Positions 1-11,580 of a stretch of DNA of 64,000 nt are shown here, piece by piece. Position 1 is the first letter of the stretch. Each line of letters begins with the position of its first letter. The notes under the pieces are model-generated. The model was not told where the DNA came from. It saw only the letters and a list, made by a program, of their open reading frames with translations, and did not search any database. Made by a program: the position numbers and the translations under genes. Source of the DNA: Dryocosmus kuriphilus (taxonomy: Eukaryota > Arthropoda > Insecta > Hymenoptera > Cynipidae); assembly GCA_038277395.1 (NCBI GenBank), contig CM076190.1:241533256-241597255 (forward strand), in the 5' to 3' direction.

Positions 1-1533
1 TCTTTGTCAGCCAATTCCTTGAGGCTTTTAAAGCATATTTTGGGATAGCGCTCGTCAGTCATATTACAAAGCTTTTCTAACCAATTGAGAGTGAGTTTAA
101 ATATTTTGAGTTCAATGTGCGGACTACCAGTTTCGATTCTTAAAGCATAGTTAGGAGTGCATGATGCAACATGCAGAATTTTCTTGTAAAAACTTACATG
201 CACCTTTTCTAAATCTTCACAATATCTAAAACCCCAAATTTGAATACCATACAAAAGTCTACTGTTGACGAGACTTTAATAGAGATTGTCAACACGTCGC
301 CAAGAATCGAGATATATCTTATGGACTAAAGAGACTGTAGATCTTACTGCTATATTAGCCTTACTAATTGCACATTATGTTGCTTGATAGAAGAGTGCAG
401 ATTCAAAAAAAGAAGTTCCCAGATATATATAATCTATAACAATGTCTATTTTTGCATCTCCAAATAGAAAAGGAGGGTATTTTTTCTTATGACCATGACC
501 ACCCTTCTGGAAAATTACTGCCTGCCAAGAACACCATGTCGTCATCATAAGCGAGGAGCAGTAACTCGATCAGATCGTTTATTGCAACTCCCCTGATGCC
601 TTTAGAAAACAGATAATCTGCTATGTTGGCGGTGCATAAATTAAACATATTTGGGCTTAAAGTTTCTCCCTATAGTACCCCCTTTGTTACCTCCACAGGT
701 TTAGAGTAGCTCTGCGTACTTCGGACAGAGATACTATCTTCTGCATAAACGCTCATCAGAATTTTGACAAATTTAGATCCAACTCCTTTAGAGTATAATT
801 TTTGCCATAATAAGTTATCAGGAAGAGATGGAAAAGCACTTTGAAAATCTACAAAGACAACAAATAACTTTCATCTTTTTAAACTTAACCGTGATTGGAT
901 CATAGCATTGAGAGCAAAAATGTAGTCATAAGAGCTGCGATCTTTATTGAAGCCTGCCTGTGATTATGGGAGGAAATTTTCGTCCTCAAATCATTTATTT
1001 AATATTTTATTTGGAGTAAGGTTGAAGAGTTTCATGATGTAGTTAATCAAAGCAGTATTGGTCTATAATTAGATGGGTCCATCTTATTTTATTTTCTTGT
1101 AAGTCATTCTTGCATTAATTTGAGCCCAAGATTTGGGAATTTCACCCTTATCCAATATTTTGTTAAAAAGCGTTCTTATATATTCTACCCAGCTCTCAGG
1201 CTGTTTCTTCAGAAACTCATAGCGTATTTCATCTGGACTAGGTGATTTACATTTTTTACATTTTTTCAGACGGAATATAATTTCTTCTTTAGCCAAAGGA
1301 GAGTCCAGAGTTGGGTTTCCTGACTCCATCTAATTTAGAGTGTAGTTCAGCGCGTTTCGGGGGGGAAAGATCGATTTAAAATAGCCGTGCCATGAAATCA
1401 TGTCAATATGATCGATAAAAAAAGGCTCCCTGTTATGCCGTTTGACAATTTTCTAAAAAGATTCTGGGTCTTTAGCCGCAGCAAGCAAGTCACACGTGGA
1501 CGCTCTGTATTTTTCTTTTTTCTTACCTAATAA
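1..1533 (-). pseudogene. LINE reverse transcriptase domain, 3' part
   Basis: The best-preserved stretch is 1329-1084, with the usual LINE reverse transcriptase opening: a KCKSPSPDEI motif, then FNKILDKGEIPKSW and YKK. Further along the minus strand one can read NYRPI, an AGF-like motif, KGVLQGETLSPNMFNL, and the catalytic AYDDDMVFLAG box near 557-530. A region typical of the LINE thumb follows, with NSRLLYGIQIWGF at about 270-225. Several stops and frame changes break it, for example just after the NYRPI motif near 1050. The 3' end of the element lies outside the window. Confidence 0.8.
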
Positions 1534-1544
1534 CACAGCCCTGA

Positions 1545-2240
1545 GTTGCTGAGTCCGAATCCGGGGTCCGTTTTTCTCCATCAGGTCAGGGTCAAGGTCG
1601 TTTCAAGGTCAAATCAATATTATTCCACGAATGTGGGCCAAGATGCCATTTTTGTATGTTTTTGGGGTCCCTGAGTCCGAATTTGAGGTCTGTTTGTCTC
1701 CATCAGGTCAGAGTCAAGGTCATTTCAAGGTTAAATCGAGGAAAAAACCTGTGAACAGACACAATTACTACATCTATACGTTTTTGGCGTTGCTGAGTCC
1801 GAATCCGGGGTCTGTTTTTCTCCATCAGGTCAGGGTCAAGGTCGTTTCAAGGTCAAATCAATATTATTTTACGAATGTGGGCCAAGATGCGGGTTTTGTA
1901 TGTTTTTGGGGTCTGTGAGTCCGAATTTGAGGTCTGTTTGTCTCCATCAGGTCAGGGTCAAGATTATTTCAAAGTTAAATCGAGGAAAAAACCTGTGAAC
2001 AGACACAATTACTACATCTATACGTTTTTGGGGTCGCTGAGTTCGAATCCGGTGTCCGCTTTTTTCCATCAGGTAAAGGTCATTTCACGGTCAAATGACG
2101 ATTATTTCACGAACGCGGGCCAAGATGCCGTTTTGTATGTTTTTGATGTCCCTGGGTGCGAATCCGAAGTCTGTTGGTCTTCATCAGGTCTGGATCAAGG
2201 TCATCTCAAGGTCGAATCGAGGAAAAAACTTGAAAGCCAA
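1545..2240 (+). repeat. Left subterminal tandem array, alternating ~122-bp units
   Basis: Units begin at CTGAGTCCGAAT and continue through CTCCATCAGGTCAGGGTCAA and a GTTTTTGGGG end. Two versions alternate, one with a CACGAATGTGGGCC segment and one with a CCTGTGAACAGACAC segment, so the true period is about 244 bp and nearly three dimers are present. Arrays like this are usually transposase-binding or nicking regions in CACTA-type elements. The two open frames seen here (1631-1918, 1875-2243) are repeats of each other and not genes. Confidence 0.85.
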
Positions 2241-2801
2241 TAACATTGAATGCGTCGTATGATACAGATGTAAAATAAAATTGGATATATTGGTTTTCTT
2301 TTCTATGCTTCAAGACTTCTGTTTTAACGTGATACGGAGGACAGGCGTTTAATTTATGCTCAGTTTTATAGAATATCATTTTTATATTCTGACTGACCGA
2401 ATATCTCTGCGCTGAAGGATGTAATATAGCAACATTGGTGAGCCCAATTACAGCTTCTAAACTAACACTACATCAGCTTGGTGATACTTGAATTCTTCAA
2501 AACCTGCTACCATAAAGGACACTGGGAACGATGACAACTGCTTCAAAAGAAGATGTGTAGAATGATTCGCTTTCCAGTCCCTCATGGTAACGAAGCCAGC
2601 GATGGAGCGCTGCCTTGTAGGGGGCGTTAGGGTGGGAGAATGAAGCCGTAGAGTGTCTGACGACGAGTTGACATTTTCCTCGTCAAAGTCAGAAAGCTCT
2701 CATACTTAGACCTGAGGAGGTATGAGAGTTATCACCCTCAGGATGGTGGACTCATCTGCGATCGGACCAGGATCCCTAACACGTGGGTACTTAAATCTAC
2801 T
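2241..2801 (+). other. Internal non-coding part of the CACTA-like element
   Basis: There is no open reading frame of note and no homology that I recognise between the left repeat array and the transposase start. It probably holds the promoter and 5' untranslated region of the transposase gene. No clear TATA box could be picked. Confidence 0.4.
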
Positions 2802-4703
2802 ATGGGACCTAAAAAAAACAAACATAACACAACTTCAAATACTTCAAATAAACAGACTTCAGTGTCTTCATTAAAAACAAATGTAGCAAGTTCTTCATCT
2901 GAACACTACTGTAACAAAAATGTTGATGCATTTTGTTACGTATGTGCTAAGTATCACCTATCAGCTGACCGAAGGCAAATATCCGATAAAATTAAAAATA
3001 AAAACTGTTTTGGATTGGATATTTATAACCAAGATAAAAAATGGATACCACACAAGATATCTAGTGCTTGTTGCATGATGATGACCAGATATGATTCCGA
3101 AAAAAAACCTGAAAAATTAAAGTTTGTAAAACCTGCATATTGGGAAGGGCCATCATGCGCAGCAAACTGTTATATATGTTTGACAAAAGTGACAGGAATT
3201 AATAAAAAAAATATTCAGAGTATTAAATATCCTGAAGTTTCAACGTTAGTGAGACTAGTAGAGGAAAATATTGATATTGACGATGAAAGCGACAGTTCAA
3301 TAGATTCGATGGAAAGTATGTCAACCAATGATGCATGCGATATTAGTGACGCTGAAGAAGATGAATATAAAGATGGAGATGAATATGCTTCAGATGATGG
3401 AAATATGAGTACAAGTAGTGAATACTATGCTACTAATGGTCAAGACAAAACTCCAAAAATCATAGATCAAAAAGAATTGAATGATTTTGTAAGGGACCTG
3501 GATTTACCTAAAGATAAAGCGGAATATCTAGCTTCATACATGAAAGGCAACAACTGGCTCTCAAAAGGCACAAGAATATCATATTACCGAAACCGGGAGG
3601 AAAACTTTAGAAAATATTTTACGATGATAGGGGAACCTTCATTAGTGTATTACAATAATTTGGAAGGGTTAATGAATGAGTTCCAGATAGGAATCTATAA
3701 GGATAATGAGTGGAGACTATTTATAGACTCCTCCACTACAAGTCTGAAGGCAGTATTACTTTATAACACTAATGTTTTTGCTTCAATTCCCATAGCTCAT
3801 TCAACTGTACTAAAAGAAGAATATAGTACGATGAAATTCACTTTAGAGACAATAAAATATTCTGAGCATAACTGGCTTATTTGCGGAGATCTTAAGATTT
3901 TAACTATACTGTTAGGACAACAATCTGGAAATACGAAACATCCTTGTTTTTTGTGTTTATGGGACAGCAGAGATCGCAAGAAGCACTATAAAATGAAGAT
4001 ATGGCCGAACAGAACCTCTTTCGAGGCTGGTTCTGCTAATATTGTACGCGAAACACTGGTTGATCGCAGTAGGGTATTACCTCCACCCCTCCACATCAAA
4101 CTCGGCTTGATGAAGCAATATGTAAAAGCCTTAAAAAAAGAAGGGGAGTGCTTTAAATATTTGAAGGAAAAATTCCCTAAGCTCAGTGATGCAAAAATGA
4201 ATGAAGGTATCTTTGATGGACCACAAATACGTGAATTGTTAAAAGCTAATGAGTTTGTTCTTGTAATGACTGACAAAGAAAGAGCAGCATGGGTCAGTTT
4301 TAAAGCAGTTGTACAAAATTTTCTTGGGAATAATAAAAGCGTAGAGTACAAGAAAATAGTGGATCGAATGTTGGAAAACTATAAGGAACTAGGATGTTTG
4401 ATGAATTCAAAGTTACATTATTTGCATTCACATATAGATTACTTTCCACAGAATCTAGGGGATTTCAGTGAGGAGCAGGGAGAGAGGTTCCACTAAGATA
4501 TCAAGAAAATGGAAAAAAGATATCAAGGACGGTGGGATGTGAACATGATGGCTGATTACTGCTGGTCATTGAAGAGAGAAGGTAATAAAAAAGGAGTCAA
4601 GCGTAAAAGAGAGTCACTTGTACGATCATTTAAAAAGAAAAGAGTAAGATACCATACAAAACAATATATAAATGAAGGTTCTCGATATTTTCTAAATCGA
4701 TGA
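2802..4703 (+). pseudogene. Transposase of the CACTA-like element, one internal stop
   Basis: A single frame runs from ATG 2802 to 4703, broken only by TAA at 4494-4496, where a glutamine codon CAA would fit (QGERFH, stop, DIKKMEKRYQGRWDVNMM). Uninterrupted it is about 633 residues. The N-terminal third has two Cys clusters and a Ser/Asp/Glu-rich acidic linker (about residues 165-210). The core has LFIDSS, LICGDLK and a C-x2-C pair in KHPCFLCLWDSR, then PPLHIKLGLMKQ and GIFDGPQIR. A possible DDE triad is D of FIDSS, D of CGDLK and E of SEEQGERF; this is inference. The tail is Lys/Arg rich. The family is common in arthropod and cnidarian genomes as uncharacterised proteins. Confidence 0.7.
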
Positions 4704-4734
4704 TACATATAGTTATAATGTCTGTCTCTGTTTA

Positions 4735-5125
4735 TTCAGCGACCCTGAAAACGTATACATGTGGTAATTATGTCTGTTCACAGGGGTTTTGCTCGATTTA
4801 TCCTTGAAATGACCTTGACCCTGACCTGATGGAGAAAAACGGACCCCGGATTCGGACTCAGCGATCCCAAAACGTATAGATGTAGTAATTGTGTCTGTTC
4901 ACAGACTTTTTCCTCGATTTAACCTTGAAATGACCTTGACCCTGACCTGATAGAGACAAACAGATCTGGAATTCGGATTCAGGGACCTCTAAAACATACA
5001 AAAACGGCACCTTGGTCCACATTCGTGGAATAATCTTGATTTGACCTTGAAATGACCTTGACCCTGACCTGATGGAGAAAAACGGACCCCGGATTCGGAC
5101 TCAGCGACCCCAAAAACATATAGAT
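4735..5125 (-). repeat. Right subterminal array, inverted copies of the ~122-bp units
   Basis: About three units of the left-end repeat, in inverted orientation. The complement of CTCCATCAGGTCAGGGTCAA appears at roughly 4810, 4935 and 5060. Left and right arrays together form long subterminal inverted repeats of the element. Confidence 0.85.
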
Positions 5126-5173
5126 ATGGTGGTCTGGTCACGTGCACAGAACATTTTTTTTTGTGGGGCTGTG

Positions 5174-6201
5174 TAATTTTTCATAGGCTTTCTTAAAATT
5201 ACTCTATTCTAATGTTTTTTCTATGGGGAAGTTTTTATCTCTACACTCTTTTAACATGCGTTTTAGCTACTTTTTACTTTCTAAACATCCTAGATCGAAC
5301 CAAGGCTTAGATTGTCCTATTTTTTTGTGTGAAATGTTAGTCATACCGACATTTTCTGCCACTACCTTTATTGTTTCTATGAAGCCATTTGACAAGTGTT
5401 CTATATTTTCATCAAGTATCTCAACCATGGCAGAAGAGACCATCGCAGATACAAATGTGTCAGTTAGTTCAGTTTTCTATTAAAATTTGGTGTTAGTTGC
5501 TGAATCAGAATCTGTTTCTGATAAATATAATGAAAGAACTACAGGAGAGTGATCTGATCTAGCTGGTAGCGCTAAAACTTTTAGATCTTTGATCAAAGGT
5601 AGACTCGATAAACTGGCCCAAACTAAATAGGCAACAGATTATCTGTTATTAGTTAAGAATGTTAAATTCGCCGGATAATCACTAGTAGTTCTCCCATTTA
5701 ATAATATAGACCCATTATTCTCCATACAGTCGACCAGTTTTTTACCTCTGTTGCTCAATTCTGTATCTAAATTTTCTCTTTCATTTGAAATATTTACATT
5801 ATTTAGAAATATTTCTTCACTCATTTGATTTAGATCAGAAACTCTACAATTAAAATCTCACCCTATAAAAAAAGGAATGTTAGGAAATTGACCTTCTACT
5901 GAGTTAAGAATTTCCTCCAATCCATCTAAACTTTGAACAATATTATCTTCCAGATTGAGATAAACCAATCCAATGATCATATTTAGACCTTGGTTCGCAA
6001 TTTTAACGAAAATATTAAAATCATTTATGAAGAGAGAATCTGCTTTATATACATTTTTATTGTGAATAATTGTCAAACCTCCTTTTGCTCTTCCTATAAT
6101 TTCAGTCTGGTAGCTGGACTGTAAATAATTTGATGTTTGAGATTTCCATAACAGTGATTCACCAGTGAAAGTGATGTAACCCAAGTCTCGCATATAAGGA
6201 T
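5174..6201 (-). pseudogene. LINE APE-type endonuclease and start of reverse transcriptase
   Basis: Read on the minus strand, 6193-5858 holds the N-terminal half of an endonuclease/exonuclease/phosphatase fold, with RAKGGLTIIH and a region ending PNIPFFIG before DFNCR. The next stretch (5824-5639) has the typical NRGKKLVDCMENNGSILLNGR block, and near 5560 ARSDHSPVVLSLYL supplies the SDH motif of the active site. At 5480-5223 KPWFDLGCLESKK is the usual linker before the reverse transcriptase. At least three stops interrupt it. The reading continues across the transposon insertion into 1533 and below. Confidence 0.75.
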
Positions 6202-6205
6202 TAAG

Positions 6206-6727
6206 TCATTTGTGTTTACTTAGTTGTCGACTTCGATTGGTTTTGATAGGTTTTGCTGGAATCCAAGGTTTTTTTAATATTTCATTTCTGGAACCGTATC
6301 CGTGTCCTGTTTTTCGGCTGGCCGTTGAGCACAACGAGACATTTGATTCGGCACTATCCGATTGGTAGTTTTCCTCTTCCTCTGGAATCTCCACTTTACC
6401 CACTGATTGGAGAAGGTGATGGGCAGAAGGTGTCTCATACTTTTTGTCTTCGCAAATCAAAATTGTGCCCTTTATAAATGCTTTTTTCCCCAGGTCTTCC
6501 AAATGATCTTTATATTCAAAGAGTTTCGCTCGCGCCTCACGTCGTTTCTCTCTCTCTGGTCTCTTGATATATCATTTGAAATGCTCACATTTATCTCAAT
6601 AAATTTGGCTGGCTTTTCAAATACACATCTCTTGTAGCGAGCTTGTTTTAAAGAAACTAGTAGAGGCTTCGATCCTTCATTCTTACCAAGACATTTCCAG
6701 AACTCAAATTCTTCTTTACCGATGTTG
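6206..6727 (-). pseudogene. LINE ORF1-like protein, 5' part of the element
   Basis: The reading contains GSKPLLVSLKQARYKRCVF followed by SISNDISRDQRE and GKKAFIKGTILICEDKKY. This is the pattern of the C-terminal RNA-binding domain of LINE ORF1 proteins: a basic strand, a short acidic turn, a charged helix, then a strand ending in a tyrosine. A frameshift lies in the GA-rich tract near 6548. A stop at 6206-6208 ends it just before the endonuclease reading. The element's 5' boundary is placed near 6727, where recognisable coding sequence stops; this edge is approximate. Confidence 0.55.
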
Positions 6728-8440
6728 GTAACCCGGTATTCGCTAACCCGACCCTCGGGACGGTTGACTTAGAAACCAGCGGGGAATTTCACGGGCGTCC
6801 GACGCGGACTTCTCATTAATCAACGGGCTTCGACGCAATAGTTAGTTAGAGCATCTAGGACCACGTAAGTACAAAGTACCGGTTCTTAAGGAACCTAAAA
6901 AGAAAAACCTTTCCTCATTATTCTTTCACGATATATCCTTATATCGGGCTGACCTGTCCTCACGGTTTGAGTGTTGCTGAGTTGAGTCAATAGCAGATAA
7001 CGGAAGTCATTTTCTACCAGGTCTCTGACCTGGGGCTCAAGGCTGATTTATCAAAACGCTAGGCACAAATCGGCAACTCACGCCTAAGGTAGGGTCTGGA
7101 AAGCTAAAAATCATCCAGATCCAACATTGCAAAAAGGTGGTCAGAATCGTAATCGCACTCTCTACCAGGTTCTTTTATCTGGGGCTGGTGCGATCTGAAT
7201 TCTCATAGCCCAAGTGGCGAATAAAGATTGGATGGTGATGAAGCCTAATTTTGTGCTGATACGGGGAAAAGACTTTCGGGAATCCTAGCCGCAAACTCTA
7301 CCAGGTTCTTTCTCTGGGGCTTGTGCGTCCTCAATTCTCTCGAGGTCAGAGTACCAGCTAAATATTGGCCCAATTTTTACTCCGCCGTTCACGTTCGAGT
7401 CTGGAAGACCTAAGGTGCAACCAAACACCCAGAATGGAAACCTAGACTCAAATAATGACCTCAAAACATCTCATATAAGTAGTTTCAATTTTTTATGTTC
7501 TCTGCCAGACGGGAAAGTCTGAAGGATTGTGAAGTTTGGCGTAGGAAACTAAAGCGAAATCCTGCCGAAGGCATAGCACTCAGTCTTGGCGAGACGAAGC
7601 TTCGGTTCTCGTGAATCCTAGGAAAGAAAGAAAGAAGAGTTCTGGATGCTCCCAAAATGTTATATAGAACTTACCTAAATTGATAGGCTACTCTTGAAGC
7701 ACGAAAAAGTGAAAAGTGCTCCGGAAAAATAACGCACCTAGAAAATTAAAACTGAAAGAAATAAATGCTCCCCAGATTCCATCTTCCCAGCGCTCCTGTG
7801 ATCCTGAAATTCCTGACTCCATCACAAAAAAAAATAATTTTTTGTAATAAAAGAAAAAAGAACAAAAATCCGAACCTCCATGAGTCGCCGTAGAGGCAAA
7901 CTTCGTTTTTTTGATTTGTCGGCTGACGTTGAGTTGAGATCCACCGAGAATTACATTTGCGAGGAATTTTTAATTAAAAACTATTTTCGTTTCTGAGATC
8001 TGCGTCTGAAAAATAGCAGAGAAATCAGACCACGTGTAGATGGGCCACCTATTCTTGTTCCAAGGGTCTCGCTGTTATTCAAGTTAAATAATCGGGTGAT
8101 AAGGGCAAGTTTCAACGTTCTACCCGATCTTGATCCGATTTGTGTAATCGGACACGAATTGTTGGACAGAACCCATTAAAAGCAAATCAGAACAAAATTT
8201 TCAGTAATTTCCAATATTACTGGAGAAATCTGAAATGCGACATCATTATTAAACTCATTCACGCAACAGGAAATTTTCCATAAATATTAAACTCAGTAAA
8301 AAGGTGGGACTCTCTAGAGGGGCAAAATCACGTAGTTTTGAAATTCAATCGACGTAAATTTCAACTCAACGCGGGGACAGTAGTGAGATAGTAGCAAGAC
8401 GAGCTTTTATCTCACCAGGATTCAGTCGGCCCGTGAAATC
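6728..8440. other. Non-coding region between LINE and DIRS-type element
   Basis: No coding sequence is visible. A short imperfect tandem motif, CTACCAGGTTCTTT followed by CTGGGGCT, occurs near 7014, 7164 and 7298, spaced 134-150 bp. An A-rich tract lies near 7825-7860. Base composition is more balanced than in the satellites. It may be the 5' untranslated or terminal-repeat part of the DIRS-type element downstream, or an unrelated long terminal repeat; nothing here decides it. Confidence 0.4.
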
Positions 8441-8549
8441 GATTTTAAATAAATCAGATACAAATGTCCTTTTTGGCGATAATATAACAGAAAAAATCAT
8501 CGAAGCGAGTTCGTTATAAAAATTGGTTAAAACTATTAAGCCATCAACA

Positions 8550-9170
8550 GTGCCAAAAAAGGCTTACAATAGAAGCTCCAGTTCTTTAAACTGGAAGAGC
8601 TCGTCAAAGAAGGATCAAGGTTCATTGTGGACGAGCAACAATAAAAAATCTCGGATGACACATCCATCAATCTGGAAGTCTTACCAGCCGCATCACTCAA
8701 CATCTCGAGGATACCATCCGAATCAGACATCAGGAAAATACCGACAATCGACTCGAACGAATCGGAAATAAAGGTAAATTCAGCCGGTAGGCTAAAACAC
8801 TTTCTTGAGGCTTGGAAGAAGATCACTACTGATAAATGTGTCCTTCAGGGTGTAAAAGCTTATAGAATTCCGTTTATGTGTAAATCTCGACAATCATTTC
8901 CACCTCCATCTCCCAGCTGGATGAACGATGAGGTAATTGTCTTAAAAGTCGAAATAAAGGAATTATTAGAAATGAAAGCAATAAGTCCTTGCATTTAAGA
9001 GAAGGACTATTTCTTATCGCCCTTTTCTCTTGTAACTAGGTCAAATGGATTGAAAAGATTCATTTCCGACTTAAAAAAGCTAAATGAATTTATAGGGGTG
9101 CCTTATTTTAATATCAAGCACCATCGAACTGCGTCCAAACTGGTTGCAAAAAATTGTTCCATGAGTTACA
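8550..9170 (+). pseudogene. DIRS-type reverse transcriptase, N-terminal part
   Basis: The frame shows AGRLKHFLEAWKKIT, then VLQGVKAYRIPF, a Pro/Ser segment, ELLEMKAISPC and FLSPFSLVTRSNGLKRFISD followed by LKKLNEFI. These are the entry blocks of DIRS-type reverse transcriptase, with the LFLV-like strand replaced by a serine-rich one. An in-frame stop lies near 8998. The reading ends at the mariner insertion at 9171. Confidence 0.75.
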
Positions 9171-9172
9171 TA

Positions 9173-10110
9173 CAAGTTGTGATCGAAAAGTAAGGTGACT
9201 TTTTGAATTTCGCGGGATGCGTACAGTCGGTATACGTTTTCTTTTTTTTATTATGTTAGTACACTCGTATCAAACATATGTGCACAGTTTCAGCTATATA
9301 GAGTTTTTTGTTTGACTGTGAGAGGCATAAAGGTTAGAAGCGTTTTGCGTGCTCGGTGATTTTCTGCTGTTGAAAAAAATGGATGAAAGGATTTGAATCC
9401 AATATTGTGTACAAAATGGAATTCAGTGCCACAAAACACTTGAAATGTTGACAGTGGCGTACGGAGAGTGCACTCTGAGTAAAAAAAATGTTTATAAGTG
9501 GTAGAGGCTCTTTCGGGAAGGCCGAGAAGATATTAATGACGAAGCTCGCCCTGGACGTCCCAGCACGTCAACAACTGATGAAAACGTTGAAGAAGTGAAG
9601 AAAATAGTGTTGGCGAATCGTCTAATTACCATTAGAGAAGTTGCTGATTATGTCAGCATCTCGTTTGGCTCGTGACAAGCAATTTTAGTGGATATTTTGG
9701 GCATGAGACGTGTGTCAGCGAAGTTTGTTTCGAAACCACGATAATGCGCCAGCTCACACGTCATTGCTTGTTCGTAATTTTTTGGCCAATAACAATACCA
9801 TAATCATGCCTCAACCACCGTATTCGCCAGATTTGGCTCCCTGCGACTTTTTCCTGTTTCCAAAACTGAAAAGGCCCATGAAAGGACGGCGTTTTGCGAC
9901 GATTGAGGGATAAAGACCGCATCGCTGGAAGAGCTGAAGGATATACCAAAAAGCGCTTATCAGAAATGCTTTGAGGGTTGGAAAAAGCGCCGGCACAAAT
10001 GTATTATATCTGAGGGGTATTACTTTGAAAGGGACAACATCAATATTGATGAATAAATAAATATATTTTGATAAAAATAAAAAGTCACCTTACTTTTTAA
10101 TCACACCTTG
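9173..10110 (+). mobile_element. mariner element 1, internally deleted
   Basis: Terminal inverted repeats start CAAGTTGTGATCGAAAAGTA on the left and, reversed, CAAGGTGTGATTAAAAAGTA on the right. TA flanks lie at 9171-9172 and 10111-10112. The 938-bp copy is shorter than a full mariner (about 1.3 kb) because the middle of the transposase is missing. Confidence 0.9.
9379..10056 (+). pseudogene. mariner transposase (SETMAR-like), deleted and broken
   Basis: The N-terminal helix-turn-helix region is readable (TLEMLTVAYGECTLSKKNVY, DDEARPGRPSTST-like block, EEVKKIVLANRLITIREVAD), as far as LGMRRVSAKFV. It then jumps directly to HDNAPAHTSLLVRNFLANNN and YSPDLAPCDFFLFPKLK near the C terminus. The segment with the first catalytic aspartate is gone; the second and third (D34D) remain. 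Stops occur near 9504, 9676 and 9911. It cannot mobilise itself. Confidence 0.85.
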
Positions 10111-10112
10111 TA

Positions 10113-10620
10113 GATTTAAAAAATGCTTATTTTCTGATGCCAATCGACAAAAGATATAGAAAGCTTTTGAGGTTTTATTTTGAAGGAATTCTCTATGCAC
10201 CTAATTGGTTACCATTTGGTCTTAATATCAGTCCTTATGTTTTTACGATGATTTTGAAACCTGTAGCCAGTTTCTTAAGAAGTAAAAGTCTGATGTTTAT
10301 GGGCAGAAACTTTGATGCTTGCTTGGAAAATATTCAAATATCGAACACGTTCCTACAATCCCTGGGATTTTTAATAAATTACGAGAAAAGTAATTTAAAT
10401 CCAAGCATGTATTCAAATTTTCAGGATTCTAAATAAATTCGAAAACAATGACGATGGGTTTAACATCGCAAAAACTAGAAAATTTTTTCTAATTAAAAAA
10501 TTCCTTTGTGAGAAAAAAGTATTGTACTATAAGAGAGTTTGCTCAACTAATAGGAAACTTAGTTTCGAGTTATCCAGCTGTTCCTTACGGAATGGGATAT
10601 ACCAAAAGTTTAGAAAGAGC
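10113..10620 (+). pseudogene. DIRS-type reverse transcriptase, catalytic part
   Basis: DLKNAYFLMPIDKRYRKLLR is followed by WLPFGLNISPYVFTMILKPV, then LRSKSLMFMGRNFDACLENI. The usual tyrosine-leucine-aspartate-aspartate box should follow the lysine/arginine-rich LRSK segment but is missing, apparently by a small deletion. A frameshift follows near 10435. The thumb continues as KYCTIREFAQLIGNLVSSYP. Confidence 0.75.
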
Positions 10621-10679
10621 CGACCGATGTTCTTTTGAACTGCCTTAGATGATGATTTTAATTGGTGGTAGGAAGATTT

Positions 10680-11580
10680 ACCTTCAGCATGAAGCCCTAT
10701 AAGACAGTTTTCCTTTCAGAAAGAGATTTCTTCTGATGCTTCCAATTCAGTCTGGGATGCATTTTATAAATGCGAGTAGGCTCAACGGTTTTCGAATGCA
10801 GAGGAGCAAAAGTTACATGTCAATTCTCTTGAACTTCTAGCGGCCTTTTGAGCGCTTCAAACTTTTGCATCACAATCTTTCGACTGTGAGATCCACTAAC
10901 GTATTTATAACACGACTGCGATTGTATACGTCAATAAAATGGGGGGAATTCAATATCCTCTTTTAAATTCCCTAAGGAGAAAAGTTTGGAAATAGTGGGA
11001 AGGCAGAAAAGTTCGTATTTATTCATCCTATATCACCTTGAAGGACAATATAGAGGCGGATAGAGAGTCCAGATTTAAAAACATTGATACCAAATGGGAA
11101 TTGGCAGATTACGCGTTTCAAAGAATCTTGAAAACTTTTCCCAGTCCTGAAATCGATTTATTTGCAGCAAATTTCGATTCTAAATGTGATTTATTTTGCT
11201 CAGGGAAAAATGATCCTACCGCTGTAGCAATTGACGCTTTTACTGTTTCATGGAAACAAAGTTTTTTACGCTTTCCCTCCGTTCTCAATGATATTAAGAG
11301 TGTTGAGGAAGATTGCTACAGATGAGGCCTATGGGATTGTAGTCGTTCCTGTGTGGACCCAGCAGCCTTGGTTTCCACTACTTCAATCTATGCTCATAGG
11401 CGAACCTTTAATTTTTCCACCCAAATCATCACTTCTTTTTTCTCTTTGCAGAAACCGACGATATATATTGGCAACTTCTCTTACTCTGGCTGCAGGGTGC
11501 TATCAGGGAAAGTTACCTAGAGAAAAATCTTCCAGAGTCAGCGAGCAACATCTTATTGGCATCACTATCGGAGTCCACTA
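10680..11580 (+). pseudogene. DIRS-type RNase H and following region
   Basis: NIEADRESR and PEIDLFAANFDSKCDLFCSG followed by DPTAVAIDAFTVSW are the hallmark blocks seen after the RNase H of DIRS-type elements. A frameshift near 11270 moves the reading to FPPFSMILRVLRKIATDEA and VVVPVWTQQPWFPLL. The upstream RNase H portion (10680-11030) is more damaged. Confidence 0.7.

Larger units (their letters stand above)
1534..5173 (+). mobile_element. CACTA-like DNA transposon inserted in the LINE, TAA target duplication
   Basis: The ends are CACAGCCC at 1534 and its complement GGGCTGTG ending at 5173. Each is flanked by TAA (1531-1533 and 5174-5176). Taking out the element with one TAA rejoins the LINE frame, so both borders are exact. 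Inside each end lies a tandem array of ~122-bp units, direct on the left and inverted on the right. Between them is one transposase ORF. The CAC terminus, 3-bp duplication and subterminal repeats resemble CACTA/EnSpm elements, but the protein does not let me confirm the superfamily. Confidence 0.8.
1..6727 (-). mobile_element. Degraded non-LTR retrotransposon (LINE), split by a DNA transposon
   Basis: On the minus strand the remains read, 5' to 3', as an ORF1-like RNA-binding protein (6727-6206), an APE-type endonuclease (about 6200-5500) and a reverse transcriptase that runs off the left edge of the window. The reverse transcriptase is interrupted exactly at the TAA target by the 1534-5173 transposon. 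Removing that insert and one TAA restores an open frame across the junction, so the LINE was there first. Stops and frameshifts throughout show it is dead. The clade is not certain: the order ORF1, APE endonuclease, reverse transcriptase fits the Jockey, CR1 and I-like groups. Confidence 0.8.

Noticed and set aside
1631..2243. Two ORFs of 95 and 122 codons as genes
   Set aside because: They are the same ~244-bp subterminal repeat of the CACTA-like element read twice.
8523..8826. ORFs on both strands (82 and 96 codons)
   Set aside because: They overlap the DIRS reading in another frame, and neither shows a motif.
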